DNA of 64,000 bases from Bradyrhizobium sp. CCBAU 53340 (GTDB taxonomy: Bacteria; Pseudomonadota; Alphaproteobacteria; Rhizobiales; Xanthobacteraceae): NCBI RefSeq assembly GCF_015291645.1, contig NZ_CP030055.1, positions 5,084,001 through 5,148,000 of the forward strand, written 5' to 3'. Below the pieces are notes generated by a model. That model ran no database searches and was not told where the DNA came from. It worked only from the letters and a program-made list of their open reading frames with translations. Positions 1 to 8,390 of the stretch are shown here, one piece after another. The position numbers were made by a program, and so were the translations under genes. The stretch's first letter is position 1. Each line of letters starts with the position of its first letter.

Positions 1-307
1 CTTGAAAACCCTGGTGCGGCTGCGGATCCCCGGCGCTTTGCCGTACTTCTTTGGCGGCCTGCGCATTTCCTCCGGGCTCGCTCTGATCGGCGCAGTGGTC
101 GCCGAGTTCGTCGCCGGCACCGGGGGCCGCTCGTCGGGACTCGCCTACGAAATTCTCGATGCCGGATTCCAGCTGGACATTCCCAGGATGTTCGCCGCAC
201 TCTTCCTGATCACCGTAACCGGGGTGTTGCTGTTCGGCGCGATGGTGGGACTGTCCAGGCTCGCGCTATCGAATTGGCACGAGAGCGAGATCGGAGCCGA
301 AGCATGA
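1..307 (+). CDS. ABC transporter permease, TauC/SsuC type (3' fragment)
   Basis: Only the last 101 or so codons lie in the window; the gene continues to the left, and the TTG at base 2 is not a real start. The residues resemble the C-terminal half of inner-membrane permeases of the nitrate/sulfonate/taurine uptake class: LPYFFGGLRISSGLALIGAVV, read here in two parts (LPYFFGGLR then ISSGLALIGAVVAEF), is the EAA-type loop followed by transmembrane segments, and a last hydrophobic segment lies near residues 65-90. The stop overlaps the start of the next gene (ATGA), so transport and the amidohydrolase are translationally coupled. The substrate is unknown; the neighbours suggest a nitrogen-containing ring compound. 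Confidence 0.8.
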   Translation, partial: LKTLVRLRIPGALPYFFGGLRISSGLALIGAVVAEFVAGTGGRSSGLAYEILDAGFQLDIPRMFAALFLITVTGVLLFGAMVGLSRLALSNWHESEIGAEA

Positions 308-1662
308 GCGCATTGCTGATCGAGAACGCCGAGGGGATTTTCACCGGCCTCGCAGGCGATGCGATGCGCGGCCGGGGATCGATCCGAATCCGCGACGGCG
401 TCATCACCGCGATCGGGGCGCTCACGCCGGAGACCGGCGAACGGAGGCTGGATGCCTCCGGTTGCGTGATCTATCCCGGATTGATCTCGACCCACCACCA
501 TCTATTCCAGAGCGTGTTGAAGGGGGTGCAGGCCGGCATCAATCAGCCACTCGCCGGCTGGCTGCGGTCCGTGCCCTATGCTTATTGGTCAAAGATCGAC
601 GAGGAGGCGTTGGCGGTCGCGGCTCGGATCGGCCTTACGGAGCTGCTGCTGTCCGGCACCACGACCGTGGCCGATCACCACTACCTGTTCAGCGATACCT
701 ATCGCTTCGATCCTGCTGCGGTGATCTTCGAAGTCGCTCGCGACCTCGGGCTACGGCTGGTGCTTTGCCGCGGCGGCGGCACCAGAACGAGCCACGTCAG
801 CGGCGGCGACGGAGCACCGACGCCGGTTGAACCGCTCGAGCGCATGCTGGCCTCGGTCGAAGCCTGCGCCCAGCGTTTCCATGATCCCTCGCCCTCAGGC
901 CTCACCAAGGTTGCGATGGCACCGACAACGCCGACCTGGTCGCTGGACGCGGGCGAGCTTCGCGAAGTGATTGCCGCCTCGCGGCGCATGAAGCTGCGGC
1001 TGCACAGCCACCTGTCGGAGACGTCGGACTATGTCGACTACTGCATGTCGGTGCACGGCAAACGCCCGGTGCACTGGCTCGCCGACCACGACTGGCTCGG
1101 CCCCGATATCTGGTACGCGCATATGGTGCATCTCGACGATGACGAGGTGAAGATTCTCGCCGACACCGGCACCGGCATGGCGCACTGCCCGCAGTCGAAC
1201 TGTCGGCTCGGGTCCGGTGTCGCGCCGGCCGACGCGCTCGCCGCTCTAGGCGGCGCGGTGTCGCTGGGCGTCGATGGTGCCGCCTCGAACGAGGCCGCCG
1301 ACATGATCTGCGAGATGCACAGCGCCTGGCACACCCATCGCGCGGTGAAGGGGGCGAATGCCGTCACCGCCGAAAAGGTCGTGCACTGGGCCACGGCCGG
1401 CGGCGCGCGGGTGTTGGGCCTGCCGCATATCGGGACGCTTGCGCCCGGCCAGCAGGCGGACGTCGCCGTGTTTGATCTCAACCAACCGCGTCACTTCGGC
1501 ATGCATGATCTCCTGGTCGCGCCGGTGACTTGCGGCGGCGCCAGGGTGCGTCATCTGCTGATTGGCGGGCGGACCGTCGTTGACGACGGTGCTATCCGCG
1601 GCGTCGACCTTGCTCGACTTCGATCGGACGCTGCGCGCGTCGTGACACGCATTGCCGCCTGA
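304..1662 (+). CDS. Amidohydrolase-superfamily deaminase (COG0402)
   Basis: A 452-residue cytosolic metal-dependent hydrolase of the group that includes 8-oxoguanine deaminase, hydroxyatrazine hydrolases and guanine deaminase. The N-terminal metal motif is THHH (His64-66). Further motifs are HSHLSET in the middle, HMVHL, and GVDGAASN, which holds the conserved metal-ligand Asp. A C-terminal composite beta-domain follows (GTLAPGQQADVAVFDL). The ATG at 304 overlaps the permease stop by four bases and is preferred over an in-frame start 30 bases upstream that lies inside the permease gene. With a transporter before it and a Rieske oxygenase after it, the likely role is deamination or dechlorination-type hydrolysis of an imported N-heterocycle. 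The exact substrate cannot be assigned. Confidence 0.85.
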   Translation: MSALLIENAEGIFTGLAGDAMRGRGSIRIRDGVITAIGALTPETGERRLDASGCVIYPGLISTHHHLFQSVLKGVQAGINQPLAGWLRSVPYAYWSKIDEEALAVAARIGLTELLLSGTTTVADHHYLFSDTYRFDPAAVIFEVARDLGLRLVLCRGGGTRTSHVSGGDGAPTPVEPLERMLASVEACAQRFHDPSPSGLTKVAMAPTTPTWSLDAGELREVIAASRRMKLRLHSHLSETSDYVDYCMSVHGKRPVHWLADHDWLGPDIWYAHMVHLDDDEVKILADTGTGMAHCPQSNCRLGSGVAPADALAALGGAVSLGVDGAASNEAADMICEMHSAWHTHRAVKGANAVTAEKVVHWATAGGARVLGLPHIGTLAPGQQADVAVFDLNQPRHFGMHDLLVAPVTCGGARVRHLLIGGRTVVDDGAIRGVDLARLRSDAARVVTRIAA

Positions 1663-1678
1663 ATTTTCGGGAGCCCAC

Positions 1679-2755
1679 ATGCTGGCCACCAAACAACCGG
1701 TGCTTCGCCGCTTCTGGTACGCGATTATGCGGATCGAACAACTCGATAGCGGACCACAGCCTTTCACGCTGCTCGGTGAGCCGATCGTGCTGTTTCTCGA
1801 TGCCAAGGGTGAACCCGCGGCGCTGGAGGATCGCTGTTGCCATCGCACCGCAAAACTCTCCAAGGGTTGGTGCCGCAATGGCAACATCGTGTGCGGCTAC
1901 CACGGCTGGGAGTACGATCGCGACGGCAAGCTGGTCATGATCCCGCAGTTTCCATTTGAGCAACCGATCCCCGACGCCAAGGCGCGCTCGTTCCGCGCGG
2001 AGACGCGCTACGGTTACGTCTGGGTTGCGCTGGACGAACCGCTCCGCGACATTCCCGACATTCCAGAGGACAGCGATCCTGCCTATCGCCGCATCTTCCA
2101 ATTCTACGATACATGGAACACAGCAGCATTGCGGCTGATGGAGAATTCGTTCGACAACGCGCACTTCGCGTTCGTGCACAAGAACACGTTCGGCGACATG
2201 GACCAGCCGCGACCGGAAAAATACGAGATCGTCGAAACAGATTACGGCTTCGAGGCGGAAACTATCGTCACCGTCAAGAACCCGCCGATCGCGGCGAAAA
2301 TCTCTGGCACAACGGAGCCCTATACCAAGCGGCACATGCGCAACAAATGGTTCATGCCGTTCTGCCGCCGGCTCGACATGGAATATCCCTCCGGCATCCG
2401 GCATATCATCTTCAATTGCGCGACGCCGATCGCCGACGGCAGGATTCAGGTGGTGCAGATCCTGTTCCGCAACGACACCGAAGCGGATTGCTCGACGCAG
2501 GAACTGATCGATTGGGATGCCGCCATTATCGCAGAAGATCGCGACATCCTGGAATCGACCGATCCGGATGCGATCGTCGACATGGGCCGCAAGATCGAGA
2601 AGCACATGCCATCCGATCGCCCCGGCATGTTGATGCGTAAGCGCCTGCTTGACCTGCTGCACGAGCATGACGAGGAAGAGGTCCCGAAATCGATGGTCGT
2701 GGACGCCGATGGCCTGGAGCGGAGTTATCGGGAGGTGTCGTCAGATGCTCGTTAG
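1679..2755 (+). CDS. Rieske non-heme iron oxygenase, alpha subunit
   Basis: A 358-residue aromatic-ring or demethylase-type oxygenase related to vanillate O-demethylase/phthalate oxygenase subunits. The Rieske [2Fe-2S] ligands are Cys53, His55, Cys72 and His75 (CCHR ... CGYH). The catalytic mononuclear iron site is N155-x2-D158-x2-H161-x4-H166 (NSFDNAHFAFVH). Length fits the family. The ATG at 1679 has CGGGAG about six bases upstream; an in-frame start at 1652 would overlap the preceding gene and has no ribosome site. No reductase gene is adjacent, so electrons must come from elsewhere. It probably acts in the same pathway as the amidohydrolase, 16 bases upstream. Confidence 0.85.
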   Translation: MLATKQPVLRRFWYAIMRIEQLDSGPQPFTLLGEPIVLFLDAKGEPAALEDRCCHRTAKLSKGWCRNGNIVCGYHGWEYDRDGKLVMIPQFPFEQPIPDAKARSFRAETRYGYVWVALDEPLRDIPDIPEDSDPAYRRIFQFYDTWNTAALRLMENSFDNAHFAFVHKNTFGDMDQPRPEKYEIVETDYGFEAETIVTVKNPPIAAKISGTTEPYTKRHMRNKWFMPFCRRLDMEYPSGIRHIIFNCATPIADGRIQVVQILFRNDTEADCSTQELIDWDAAIIAEDRDILESTDPDAIVDMGRKIEKHMPSDRPGMLMRKRLLDLLHEHDEEEVPKSMVVDADGLERSYREVSSDAR

Positions 2756-3151
2756 TACCCCGCTCGGCCCTGAGCGATCGTACTGCCGACCCCACGTCAC
2801 ACGGACGTGAGGCCGGCGTCAGAACCTCACGCATGCCACGCCGCGGATTTAGCCCCCTGAAGGACTGTATCCCGTATTGTTCGCCGAACGGGGTCGCCCA
2901 TTGCCTGCACAAGTCGCGATCTTGAGCCGCGAGCAACCGCCGCCTTAAGAGATCGTATCTAAACATCATTGCCAGCCGCGTGGCATCAGAGAATGCTGCA
3001 ATCCAAGAGGTATCTTTGCGCCTGACGAGGCCCTTTGCTGGCGCTGGTCGCCGGCAGGCGCACACGCATCACCTCGCAGAACGGGACGCGTATCGCTTCC
3101 GGCCAGCGCAGGGATGTTGACACGGCAACGCGAGTGCTATTGAACGCCGTC
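2756..3151. other. Gene-free stretch between the Rieske oxygenase and the first ArsR gene
   Basis: About 400 bases with no reading frame that looks like a protein; open frames here lack family resemblance and ribosome sites. Apart from the hairpin at 2806-2831 I see no repeat or RNA structure. It must contain the promoter of the ArsR gene, but no convincing hexamers or ATTC-N8-GAAT element stand out. Confidence 0.5.
2806..2831 (+). terminator. Hairpin downstream of the Rieske oxygenase
   Basis: CGTGAGG (2806-2812) and CCTCACG (2825-2831) form a perfect 7-bp stem with a 12-base loop, about 50 bases after the oxygenase stop. No T tract follows, so intrinsic termination is only plausible. Confidence 0.35.
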
Positions 3152-3469
3152 ATGGGTAAACCAAACACCCGCGCGCTGGAACGACAAGCCAGGGATGTGG
3201 CCGCATTGATGCGCATGTTCGCCAACGAACATCGCCTGCTCATCGTTTGCAAGCTGGTCGAATATGGCGAAGCCAATGCCGGGACGCTCGCCGAGGAGGT
3301 GGGCCTATCCGCCTCGGCACTGTCCCAACACTTGGCCAAGCTGAAAGCGGAGGGCGTCGTCGCCGTCCGCCGCGACAGTCAAACGATGTGGTACCGCATC
3401 GCCGACAGGCGGGTCGAAGAGCTGGTTTCGACCCTGCACCGCCTGTTCTGCGGCTCTCGCAAACAATGA
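3152..3469 (+). CDS. ArsR-family repressor with SqrR/BigR-like cysteine pair
   Basis: A 105-residue winged-helix dimeric repressor. The recognition helix is around residues 50-65 (GLSASALSQHLAKLKAEG), followed by the wing (VAVRRDSQTMWYRI). Cys33 (LLIVCKLVE) and Cys100 (LHRLFC) occupy the places of the two cysteines that form a tetrasulfide link in the persulfide sensors SqrR and BigR. I infer a reactive-sulfur-responsive repressor of the convergent YeeE-like pair and perhaps the sox genes. The ATG at 3152 is chosen because the upstream in-frame extension lacks family similarity; its ribosome site is weak. It is convergent with the 183-residue membrane protein, 24 bases away. Confidence 0.8.
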   Translation: MGKPNTRALERQARDVAALMRMFANEHRLLIVCKLVEYGEANAGTLAEEVGLSASALSQHLAKLKAEGVVAVRRDSQTMWYRIADRRVEELVSTLHRLFCGSRKQ

Positions 3470-3493
3470 GCTTCGGGCTTGCAGAAGCGCCAC

Positions 3494-4045
3494 CTAGCGG
3501 CGCTTCTGCTTGGCTTCCGCGGATTCGACCCACCAGAAGAACAGCACGGCACCGACAGCAAGTGCAGCGAACCAGGCGAGATCCGGGACGTTCGTCACAT
3601 CCGGAAGGCGGACCTTGCCCAGTGCCCAGATATTGAGGACGTGCGCCTTCAGCCAGTCGAAGCTCAGCGCGTAGAGGATGGCGCCGGCGACCATGCCGAG
3701 CGCGCCGACCAATGCGTGGACGCTGCCGGTCGCGATGGCGCCGAGCGCCGTTCCGGGGCAGTAACCGTAGACCACCATGCCGACGCCGAACAGAGCCGCG
3801 CCGAGGGCAACGGCCAGCATGTTGGCATCCTTCACGTAGTACTTGGTGTTGCCGGTGTCGACGAGCAGCAGCACGCCGAGCCCTCCGACCACGATCGCAG
3901 TGCCCATCACCTTCAGCACCGTGAAATCGCGCAAGCGAAATTGGTTCTCGATCACGTTGCAGTTCGTCACCTTGCCACGTTGCAGCAGGAAACCGAAGGC
4001 TGCGCCCATCAGCACCGGACCGAGGATCGTCATCATTGCGGTCAT
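3494..4045 (-). CDS. YeeE/YedE-like (DUF6691) membrane protein, second of a pair
   Basis: A 183-residue integral membrane protein with about five hydrophobic segments, including AAFGFLLQRGKVTNCNVIE at the N-terminus and GMVVYGYCPGTALGAIATG in the middle. Cysteines in these glycine-rich loops are characteristic of the YeeE/YedE sulfur-transport superfamily, in which split half-size proteins work in pairs (PmpA/PmpB-type in rhizobial bigR operons). Its start lies 13 bases after the stop of its partner, so the two are co-transcribed. Expected role: passage of thiosulfate or another reduced sulfur species across the inner membrane. Which half carries substrate cannot be told. Confidence 0.8.
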   Translation of the reverse strand: MTAMMTILGPVLMGAAFGFLLQRGKVTNCNVIENQFRLRDFTVLKVMGTAIVVGGLGVLLLVDTGNTKYYVKDANMLAVALGAALFGVGMVVYGYCPGTALGAIATGSVHALVGALGMVAGAILYALSFDWLKAHVLNIWALGKVRLPDVTNVPDLAWFAALAVGAVLFFWWVESAEAKQKRR

Positions 4046-4058
4046 CTCAATTCTCCCT

Positions 4059-4610
4059 TTAGCGCTTGCGGAACATCAGCGCGGAAATGCCGAGCCCGGT
4101 GCCGAACATCACGGCCAGAAACACCCAGCTCGATACCGCGAGCTGCAATCCGCCGGAGATGCCGTGTCCGCTGGTGCAGCCGCCGGCGAGCCGTGCGCCG
4201 TACATGATGACGATGCCGCCGAAGAACGCCCCAACGAAGCGCTTGGCGATCGACGGCCCGAACCGCTCCTTCCAGACGTCAGGCACAAGCTCGAGCCGCC
4301 AAGTGCCGGACATCACCGCCGCGATGAACGCGCCCGCGGGAATACCGACCAGAAACCAGACGCCGTAGTCCCATTTGAGCGGCATGCTCTTCCAGTAGGA
4401 GTTCTGCGCCACCGCCTCCGGGCCGATCATCGGGACGGCGAACAGCGAGGCGACGCGCGAATAGGCGGTGGTGACGCCGAGCGGGTCACCGAACACCGCA
4501 AAGGCGATCCAACTCAACAGCCCGATCCCGGCACCGACGAGATAAGGCGACCAGTCGATCCGCGCGGTACGCGGAGCTTCGCGAACGTAGCTTTCCGTGA
4601 TTGTGGTCAT
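4059..4610 (-). CDS. YeeE/YedE family membrane protein, first of a pair
   Basis: A 183-residue membrane protein beginning MTTITESYVREAP. It has hydrophobic segments near residues 25-45, 85-105, 130-155 and 158-178 and the family loop YGARLAGGCTSGHGISGG, whose Cys is the conserved sulfur-handling residue. The ATG at 4610 has a GGGGA site upstream and removes a 12-residue extension that looks non-coding. It heads a two-gene operon with the half-size partner at 3494-4045. An ATTC-N8-TAAT element lies about 50 bases upstream, suggesting control by one of the two ArsR proteins. Confidence 0.82.
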   Translation of the reverse strand: MTTITESYVREAPRTARIDWSPYLVGAGIGLLSWIAFAVFGDPLGVTTAYSRVASLFAVPMIGPEAVAQNSYWKSMPLKWDYGVWFLVGIPAGAFIAAVMSGTWRLELVPDVWKERFGPSIAKRFVGAFFGGIVIMYGARLAGGCTSGHGISGGLQLAVSSWVFLAVMFGTGLGISALMFRKR

Positions 4611-4659
4611 GTGTGTTTCCCCGACAGCGGCGCGACCGGCCCGCACTGAAGAAAATCAT

Positions 4660-4675
4660 ATTCAAGAACCATAAT
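4660..4675. promoter_or_regulatory. Imperfect ATTC-N8-GAAT operator (ATTC-N8-TAAT)
   Basis: An AT-rich inverted motif in an otherwise GC-rich gap, directly upstream of the paired YeeE-like genes. The left half is exact; the right half differs by one base from the ATTC-N8-GAAT pattern known for SqrR. The same motif is perfect at 14254-14269. It is a candidate binding site for the ArsR proteins at 3152 or 16221. Confidence 0.4.
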
Positions 4676-4693
4676 TTAGCAATGTCTAAAATA

Positions 4694-5779
4694 TCAGTTG
4701 CCCGGCGAACCCACCACTTGCTGCGGTTGCGGCATGCCGGCCCGGTCGACGAGCAGATCGGTGAGCCCCGCCCCCAACCACATGCCGCCGAGCACCAGCC
4801 AGGCCGTGAGTGCGAACACGGAGGCTCCTGTCACACCGGCGCCGACCGCGCAGCCGCCGGCGAGCATCGCGCCGAACCCCATCAACACCGCACCAAGCAG
4901 ATAGCGGCGCATGCCGAGCCCGTCCGAAAACCCCTCGAGCTTCAGCTCGCCTGCGGCCGCCGCCGCGATGAACGAGCCGAGGAACACGCCGGGAATGATG
5001 CCGAGATCGAAGCCGAGCCGGAGCTGCGAGCTGTTCAGGACCAGCATCAGCACCTCGGCCGACGGTCCGCTGAAGGTGAGGCTCTTCAGCGGCACCGGCG
5101 CGAAGGAGGCTTGCGACAGCTGGTAGGTGAAGAGCCAGCCCGCGACGACGGCTGCACCCGTCGCCAGCGCTGACAAGATCAGCCGACGCGGCAAATGGCT
5201 GCGAAAGGCGAAGGCGAGCCCGGCGATCAGCCACAGCCCGCCAAAGGCGAGCTTCTCGGGCACGCCTGCGCCGAACACCGCCATGATGTCGCGCGACGGC
5301 CCGCCGTCGACCAGCCACAGATTGGTGACCCATTCGCGTGCAGGCGATAGCAAGCCGCGATAGGAGGCCTGCGCTGTGACAGCAAATACCAGCCCCGACA
5401 GCAGCGCCCTGAGATTGCCGTTGGCCGAGAGCACGAGCAGCCGGCTGGCGCAGCCGCGCGCCAATATCATGCCACAGCCGAACATCACGCCGCCGACCAG
5501 CGCACCGGAGATGCTGCCCTGCTGCGCGAGCTGGCGCGCCTCGGAGACGTCGAGCCAGCGGAGAGCGACAAAGGCCTGCGTGCCTACCAGTGCGGCGGCG
5601 AAGGTCAGCAGCCACACCGCTAGGCGCGGTCCGCCGTCGCCGCGGGAGAATTCGACGGCCGCGGCACGCAGGCAGAAGCGGCTGCGCTGGGCAAAAAATC
5701 CAAAGAGGCCACCGACCAGAAGGCCACCGAGCCATGACAGCCGGTCTTCCCCCAGAAGATCGATGAGTGTCGTCAGCAC
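4694..5779 (-). CDS. YeeE/YedE sulfur transporter, TsuA-like
   Basis: A 361-residue polytopic membrane protein with the duplicated YeeE fold. Conserved cysteine loops are RSRFCLRAA near the N-terminus, GCGMILARGCASR around residue 105, and GAMLAGGCAVGAG near residue 310. In the thiosulfate transporter TsuA such central cysteines pass thiosulfate through the membrane. Here it is the last gene of the minus-strand run that begins with soxX, separated from the upstream DsrE gene by about 87 bases. The likely function is uptake or exchange of thiosulfate or of sulfur released by the Sox system. Confidence 0.82.
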   Translation of the reverse strand: MLTTLIDLLGEDRLSWLGGLLVGGLFGFFAQRSRFCLRAAAVEFSRGDGGPRLAVWLLTFAAALVGTQAFVALRWLDVSEARQLAQQGSISGALVGGVMFGCGMILARGCASRLLVLSANGNLRALLSGLVFAVTAQASYRGLLSPAREWVTNLWLVDGGPSRDIMAVFGAGVPEKLAFGGLWLIAGLAFAFRSHLPRRLILSALATGAAVVAGWLFTYQLSQASFAPVPLKSLTFSGPSAEVLMLVLNSSQLRLGFDLGIIPGVFLGSFIAAAAAGELKLEGFSDGLGMRRYLLGAVLMGFGAMLAGGCAVGAGVTGASVFALTAWLVLGGMWLGAGLTDLLVDRAGMPQPQQVVGSPGN

Positions 5780-5866
5780 GGCCGCCTCAGTATTCCCTCA
5801 AAATCCACCAATCTATCGCCCGCCACGGCCGCGGCGTATGAGCCAAATCAAGCTTCGCGATATCGG

Positions 5867-6310
5867 TTACGGCCGCAGATAGGCATATCCCTGCTGTTGC
5901 AACTCGGCGAGCCGCACCACGCCGCCCTTCTCGGCCACCACGAAACCCGGCGTGAGGTCGTCGAGCTTGACGCCCTGCGCCTTCATGGTGTTGGCGCAGG
6001 CGTCAAAGCCGACGCCGGCGTCGGTGAGTTTCTTCATCATGTCCACGGTGTGATCTTCGGCGGCGAGCGCATGGAAGGCACGCAACGCCGGCCCATGCAC
6101 GACCAGCCTGATATCGGCCTTGCCAGGCCCGCCGACGCCATCGACGTGGTTCTGGAGGTTGCCAAGCACGAAGACGACGCGGTCGGCATCGGCGAGGTGA
6201 TAGACGACGCGCTGCCGCGCAGGCGCTTCCGTCGCCGCCGCCGCTTCGCGCACGGCAAGGGCGCCAAAGAGTCCGGCAAGGCTCGCGCGAAGCATGGATC
6301 GACGCTGCAT
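5867..6310 (-). CDS. Exported DsrE-family protein
   Basis: A 147-residue protein with an N-terminal signal peptide (MQRRSMLRASLAGLFGALAV, cleavage expected after the Ala-rich stretch near residue 26) and a DsrE/DsrF-type fold (VVFVLGNLQNHVDG, DIRLVVHGPAL). A single cysteine in GVGFDACANTM sits at the family's sulfur-carrying position. It may accept or shuttle sulfane sulfur in the periplasm next to SoxYZ. It lies 8 bases after the hydrolase gene in the sox run. The acceptor is not evident. Confidence 0.78.
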   Translation of the reverse strand: MQRRSMLRASLAGLFGALAVREAAAATEAPARQRVVYHLADADRVVFVLGNLQNHVDGVGGPGKADIRLVVHGPALRAFHALAAEDHTVDMMKKLTDAGVGFDACANTMKAQGVKLDDLTPGFVVAEKGGVVRLAELQQQGYAYLRP

Positions 6311-6318
6311 GGTCCCTC

Positions 6319-7224
6319 CTATCGTGTCTGCTTGATGAATTCGGCGATACGGTCGGCGACGTCCTCCGCGAACAGATCGCGAAAGAAATGATCGGCGTCC
6401 TCAATCTTTTCGAGTTGCACCCTGCCGTCGCTCGAACCGGCCAGCGGCTTGAAGGACGCTACCACATCAGGCACAACCGTGTCCTTGGTTGCGGCGAACA
6501 CCAGCACCGGCAGCTTCATACGCGCCACGAGCGCCGCGGTGTCCTGGGCGGCATCGGCAGCATAGAAGGAGGAAAAGGCCCGCGAGGTGACCACGGCGTT
6601 GCGGCAATAAATAAAGCCGGGCACGTCCATCCATTCGCCGCCGCGCCCTGCAGCGATGGCTTTGGCCGCCTTCTCCAGGAGCGGCTCAAGCGGCTTGCCA
6701 TAGGTCTGGGCATAGGAAGCGCGCAGACCGGCTTCGGCTCCCGCGGTCGTCGGTGCCAGCAGCACCACACCCGCGACCGGTGCTGTTTCGTTTGCGACCA
6801 GATAGCGCACCAACTGGTTGCCGCCGCGCGAATGACCGAAGGAGAAGACGAACCGGGACATACTCTTCGCCCTGGCGATCCAGGCGCCGATCTCATCAAC
6901 CGCTTGGTCGGCCGTATAGTCGTGCCGTGTGGCGCAATCATACATGCCCTTGCGACGATCGAGCCCCAGCGACAGCGTATGGGCGAGCGAGGCGATGCCG
7001 CGCTGCTCGAGCGCCTTCGCGACGCCCTGGATGACCTCCATGTCCTTGTGCGCGAGCGTGCCGTGAGTCATCACGACGAGCGGCGTATCGGGCGTCATCA
7101 AGGCAGGAGTGCGCAAGGTCGCGAGTGCCGTGCGGCCGTCGACCGAGAGTTCCAGCTCCTGCTCGGCCGCGCCGGCCGGTCGCGCCAGGGCGAGCAAGAC
7201 AGCCAATCCGATCAACCATCGCAT
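6319..7224 (-). CDS. Exported alpha/beta hydrolase of the sox locus
   Basis: A 301-residue protein with a cleavable signal (MRWLIGLAVLLALARPAGA) and an alpha/beta-hydrolase core. The oxyanion region is VVMTHGT, the nucleophile elbow is GHSRGG, and the late acid/histidine region includes ATKDTVVPD and EDADHFFRD. It sits between the two DsrE genes with gaps of 8 and 12 bases, so it is in the same transcript as soxXYZABCD. The substrate is unknown; a role in thioester or sulfur-conjugate hydrolysis is only suggested by context. Confidence 0.75.
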   Translation of the reverse strand: MRWLIGLAVLLALARPAGAAEQELELSVDGRTALATLRTPALMTPDTPLVVMTHGTLAHKDMEVIQGVAKALEQRGIASLAHTLSLGLDRRKGMYDCATRHDYTADQAVDEIGAWIARAKSMSRFVFSFGHSRGGNQLVRYLVANETAPVAGVVLLAPTTAGAEAGLRASYAQTYGKPLEPLLEKAAKAIAAGRGGEWMDVPGFIYCRNAVVTSRAFSSFYAADAAQDTAALVARMKLPVLVFAATKDTVVPDVVASFKPLAGSSDGRVQLEKIEDADHFFRDLFAEDVADRIAEFIKQTR

Positions 7225-7236
7225 CTGCGGCTCTCC

Positions 7237-7701
7237 CTACGGCCGGACAATCGTCCAGTTCTTTTCCGCCAGATCCATCAGCGCGGCAACACCGACCTGG
7301 GTGACGCTGATGCCATCGATCAGTGGCGGCCGTCGGCCCTCCTTCACGGCCAGCGTCTCCAGCGTGTTGCCACAGGCAATGAAGCTCACATTGGGCATCG
7401 ATTTCAGGAAGTTCAACAGGCGCTCCTTCACCGGCGAACGATCCTCAAGCAGCATGTCGAGCCCGCCATTAAAGGCGACCACCACGATCTCGACATCCTC
7501 GCCCTGCCCGGAATAATGCCGCGAGACGTTGGCCGCAACATCGAGGACGGCGCGCATCTTGATCGGGTCATCGTCGCTGATCTGGAGCGCGAGCCGATGT
7601 GGCTCGGCCGCCCGGACCGGGGCGGCGAGACCTGACAGGACAAGGGCGGCAGCGACCAGCCCGCGAAGCAATCCGCGTCGGCTCGCCTGCCTGCGGCTCA
7701 T
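7237..7701 (-). CDS. Exported DsrE-family protein directly after soxD
   Basis: A 154-residue protein starting MSRRQASRRGLLRGL, a twin-arginine-like signal followed by a hydrophobic stretch ending at APVRAAE. The mature part has the DsrE pattern (DVEIVVVAFNGGLDMLL, PNVSFIACGNTLETLA) with one candidate sulfur-binding cysteine. The ATG at 7701 overlaps the soxD stop by four bases, which supports this start and indicates translational coupling to the sulfane dehydrogenase. Likely a periplasmic sulfur-relay protein. It is the second DsrE protein of the locus and is not a close duplicate of the one at 5867. Confidence 0.78.
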   Translation of the reverse strand: MSRRQASRRGLLRGLVAAALVLSGLAAPVRAAEPHRLALQISDDDPIKMRAVLDVAANVSRHYSGQGEDVEIVVVAFNGGLDMLLEDRSPVKERLLNFLKSMPNVSFIACGNTLETLAVKEGRRPPLIDGISVTQVGVAALMDLAEKNWTIVRP

Positions 7702-8390
7702 TCCACGCCCCGCGACTTCTTGTCCTTGCTGTCCTCGGGCGTCACATCGATCGCAGCCGCGCGGGCGGTGATCTTCACCGGTGCAATGCAATCCTTCATG
7801 CAGGGATCCTTCTGCCAGAACGATTTCTCGGTGGCAGCGCGATCGTCCATCACAAAGCCCTGCTCGTTCGGCATCTTGATGGTCGTGAAGTTCTTGTTGC
7901 TCAGCTCGAAGTTCTGGTCGGTGATGACGTCGTTCAAATAGAGGACGTAGGCGACCAGCGCATAATATTCGTCGACCGAGAATGACTCCGCGTTGCCGTA
8001 AGGCATGGCGTGACGGACATAGTCGAACACGGTCGAAGCATAAGGCCAGTACGATCCCACCGTCTTGACCGGATTGTCCGACGTCAGCGAGCCCTTGCCG
8101 CCGGCGAGCACCGGCCAGCGGCCGTTACCCTCGCCGAACTCGCCGTGACAAGTCGAGCAATTGTCCATGAATAGCTTCTCGCCCTGCGCGACCGAGCCCT
8201 TGCCCTCGGGCAGGCCCTGACCGTCCGGCCGCACGTCGATATCCCAGCCGCGGATTTCATCCGCGGTCGGCGCGCGTCCGATGTGATAACGTGGACCGGC
8301 TTTAACGTCGGTCTTCTGTTGCGCCAGCGATGGCGCGGCCAGCGCGCAGGCGACCAGCGCGCCAGCAATGAACTTAAGCGACTTCGACAT
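7698..8390 (-). CDS. soxD: SoxD, cytochrome c subunit of sulfane dehydrogenase
   Basis: A 230-residue periplasmic cytochrome c with a signal peptide (MSKSLKFIAGALVACALAAP) and one heme motif, Cys78-x2-Cys81-His82 (CSTCH). It partners SoxC and takes electrons from oxidation of the SoxY-bound sulfane sulfur. The ATG at 8390 lies 17 bases inside soxC. The protein is short: the Paracoccus SoxD is diheme and much longer, whereas here there is a single heme and a C-terminal tail with a Cys-x3-Cys pair (PCMKDC). Assignment rests on adjacency to soxC and on the conserved ProArg/TrpAsp segment before the heme. Confidence 0.9.
   Translation of the reverse strand: MSKSLKFIAGALVACALAAPSLAQQKTDVKAGPRYHIGRAPTADEIRGWDIDVRPDGQGLPEGKGSVAQGEKLFMDNCSTCHGEFGEGNGRWPVLAGGKGSLTSDNPVKTVGSYWPYASTVFDYVRHAMPYGNAESFSVDEYYALVAYVLYLNDVITDQNFELSNKNFTTIKMPNEQGFVMDDRAATEKSFWQKDPCMKDCIAPVKITARAAAIDVTPEDSKDKKSRGVE

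Noticed and set aside
2526..3065. A 179-residue minus-strand open frame covering the gap before the ArsR gene
   Set aside because: It runs antisense into the Rieske oxygenase, has no ribosome site and no recognisable domain.
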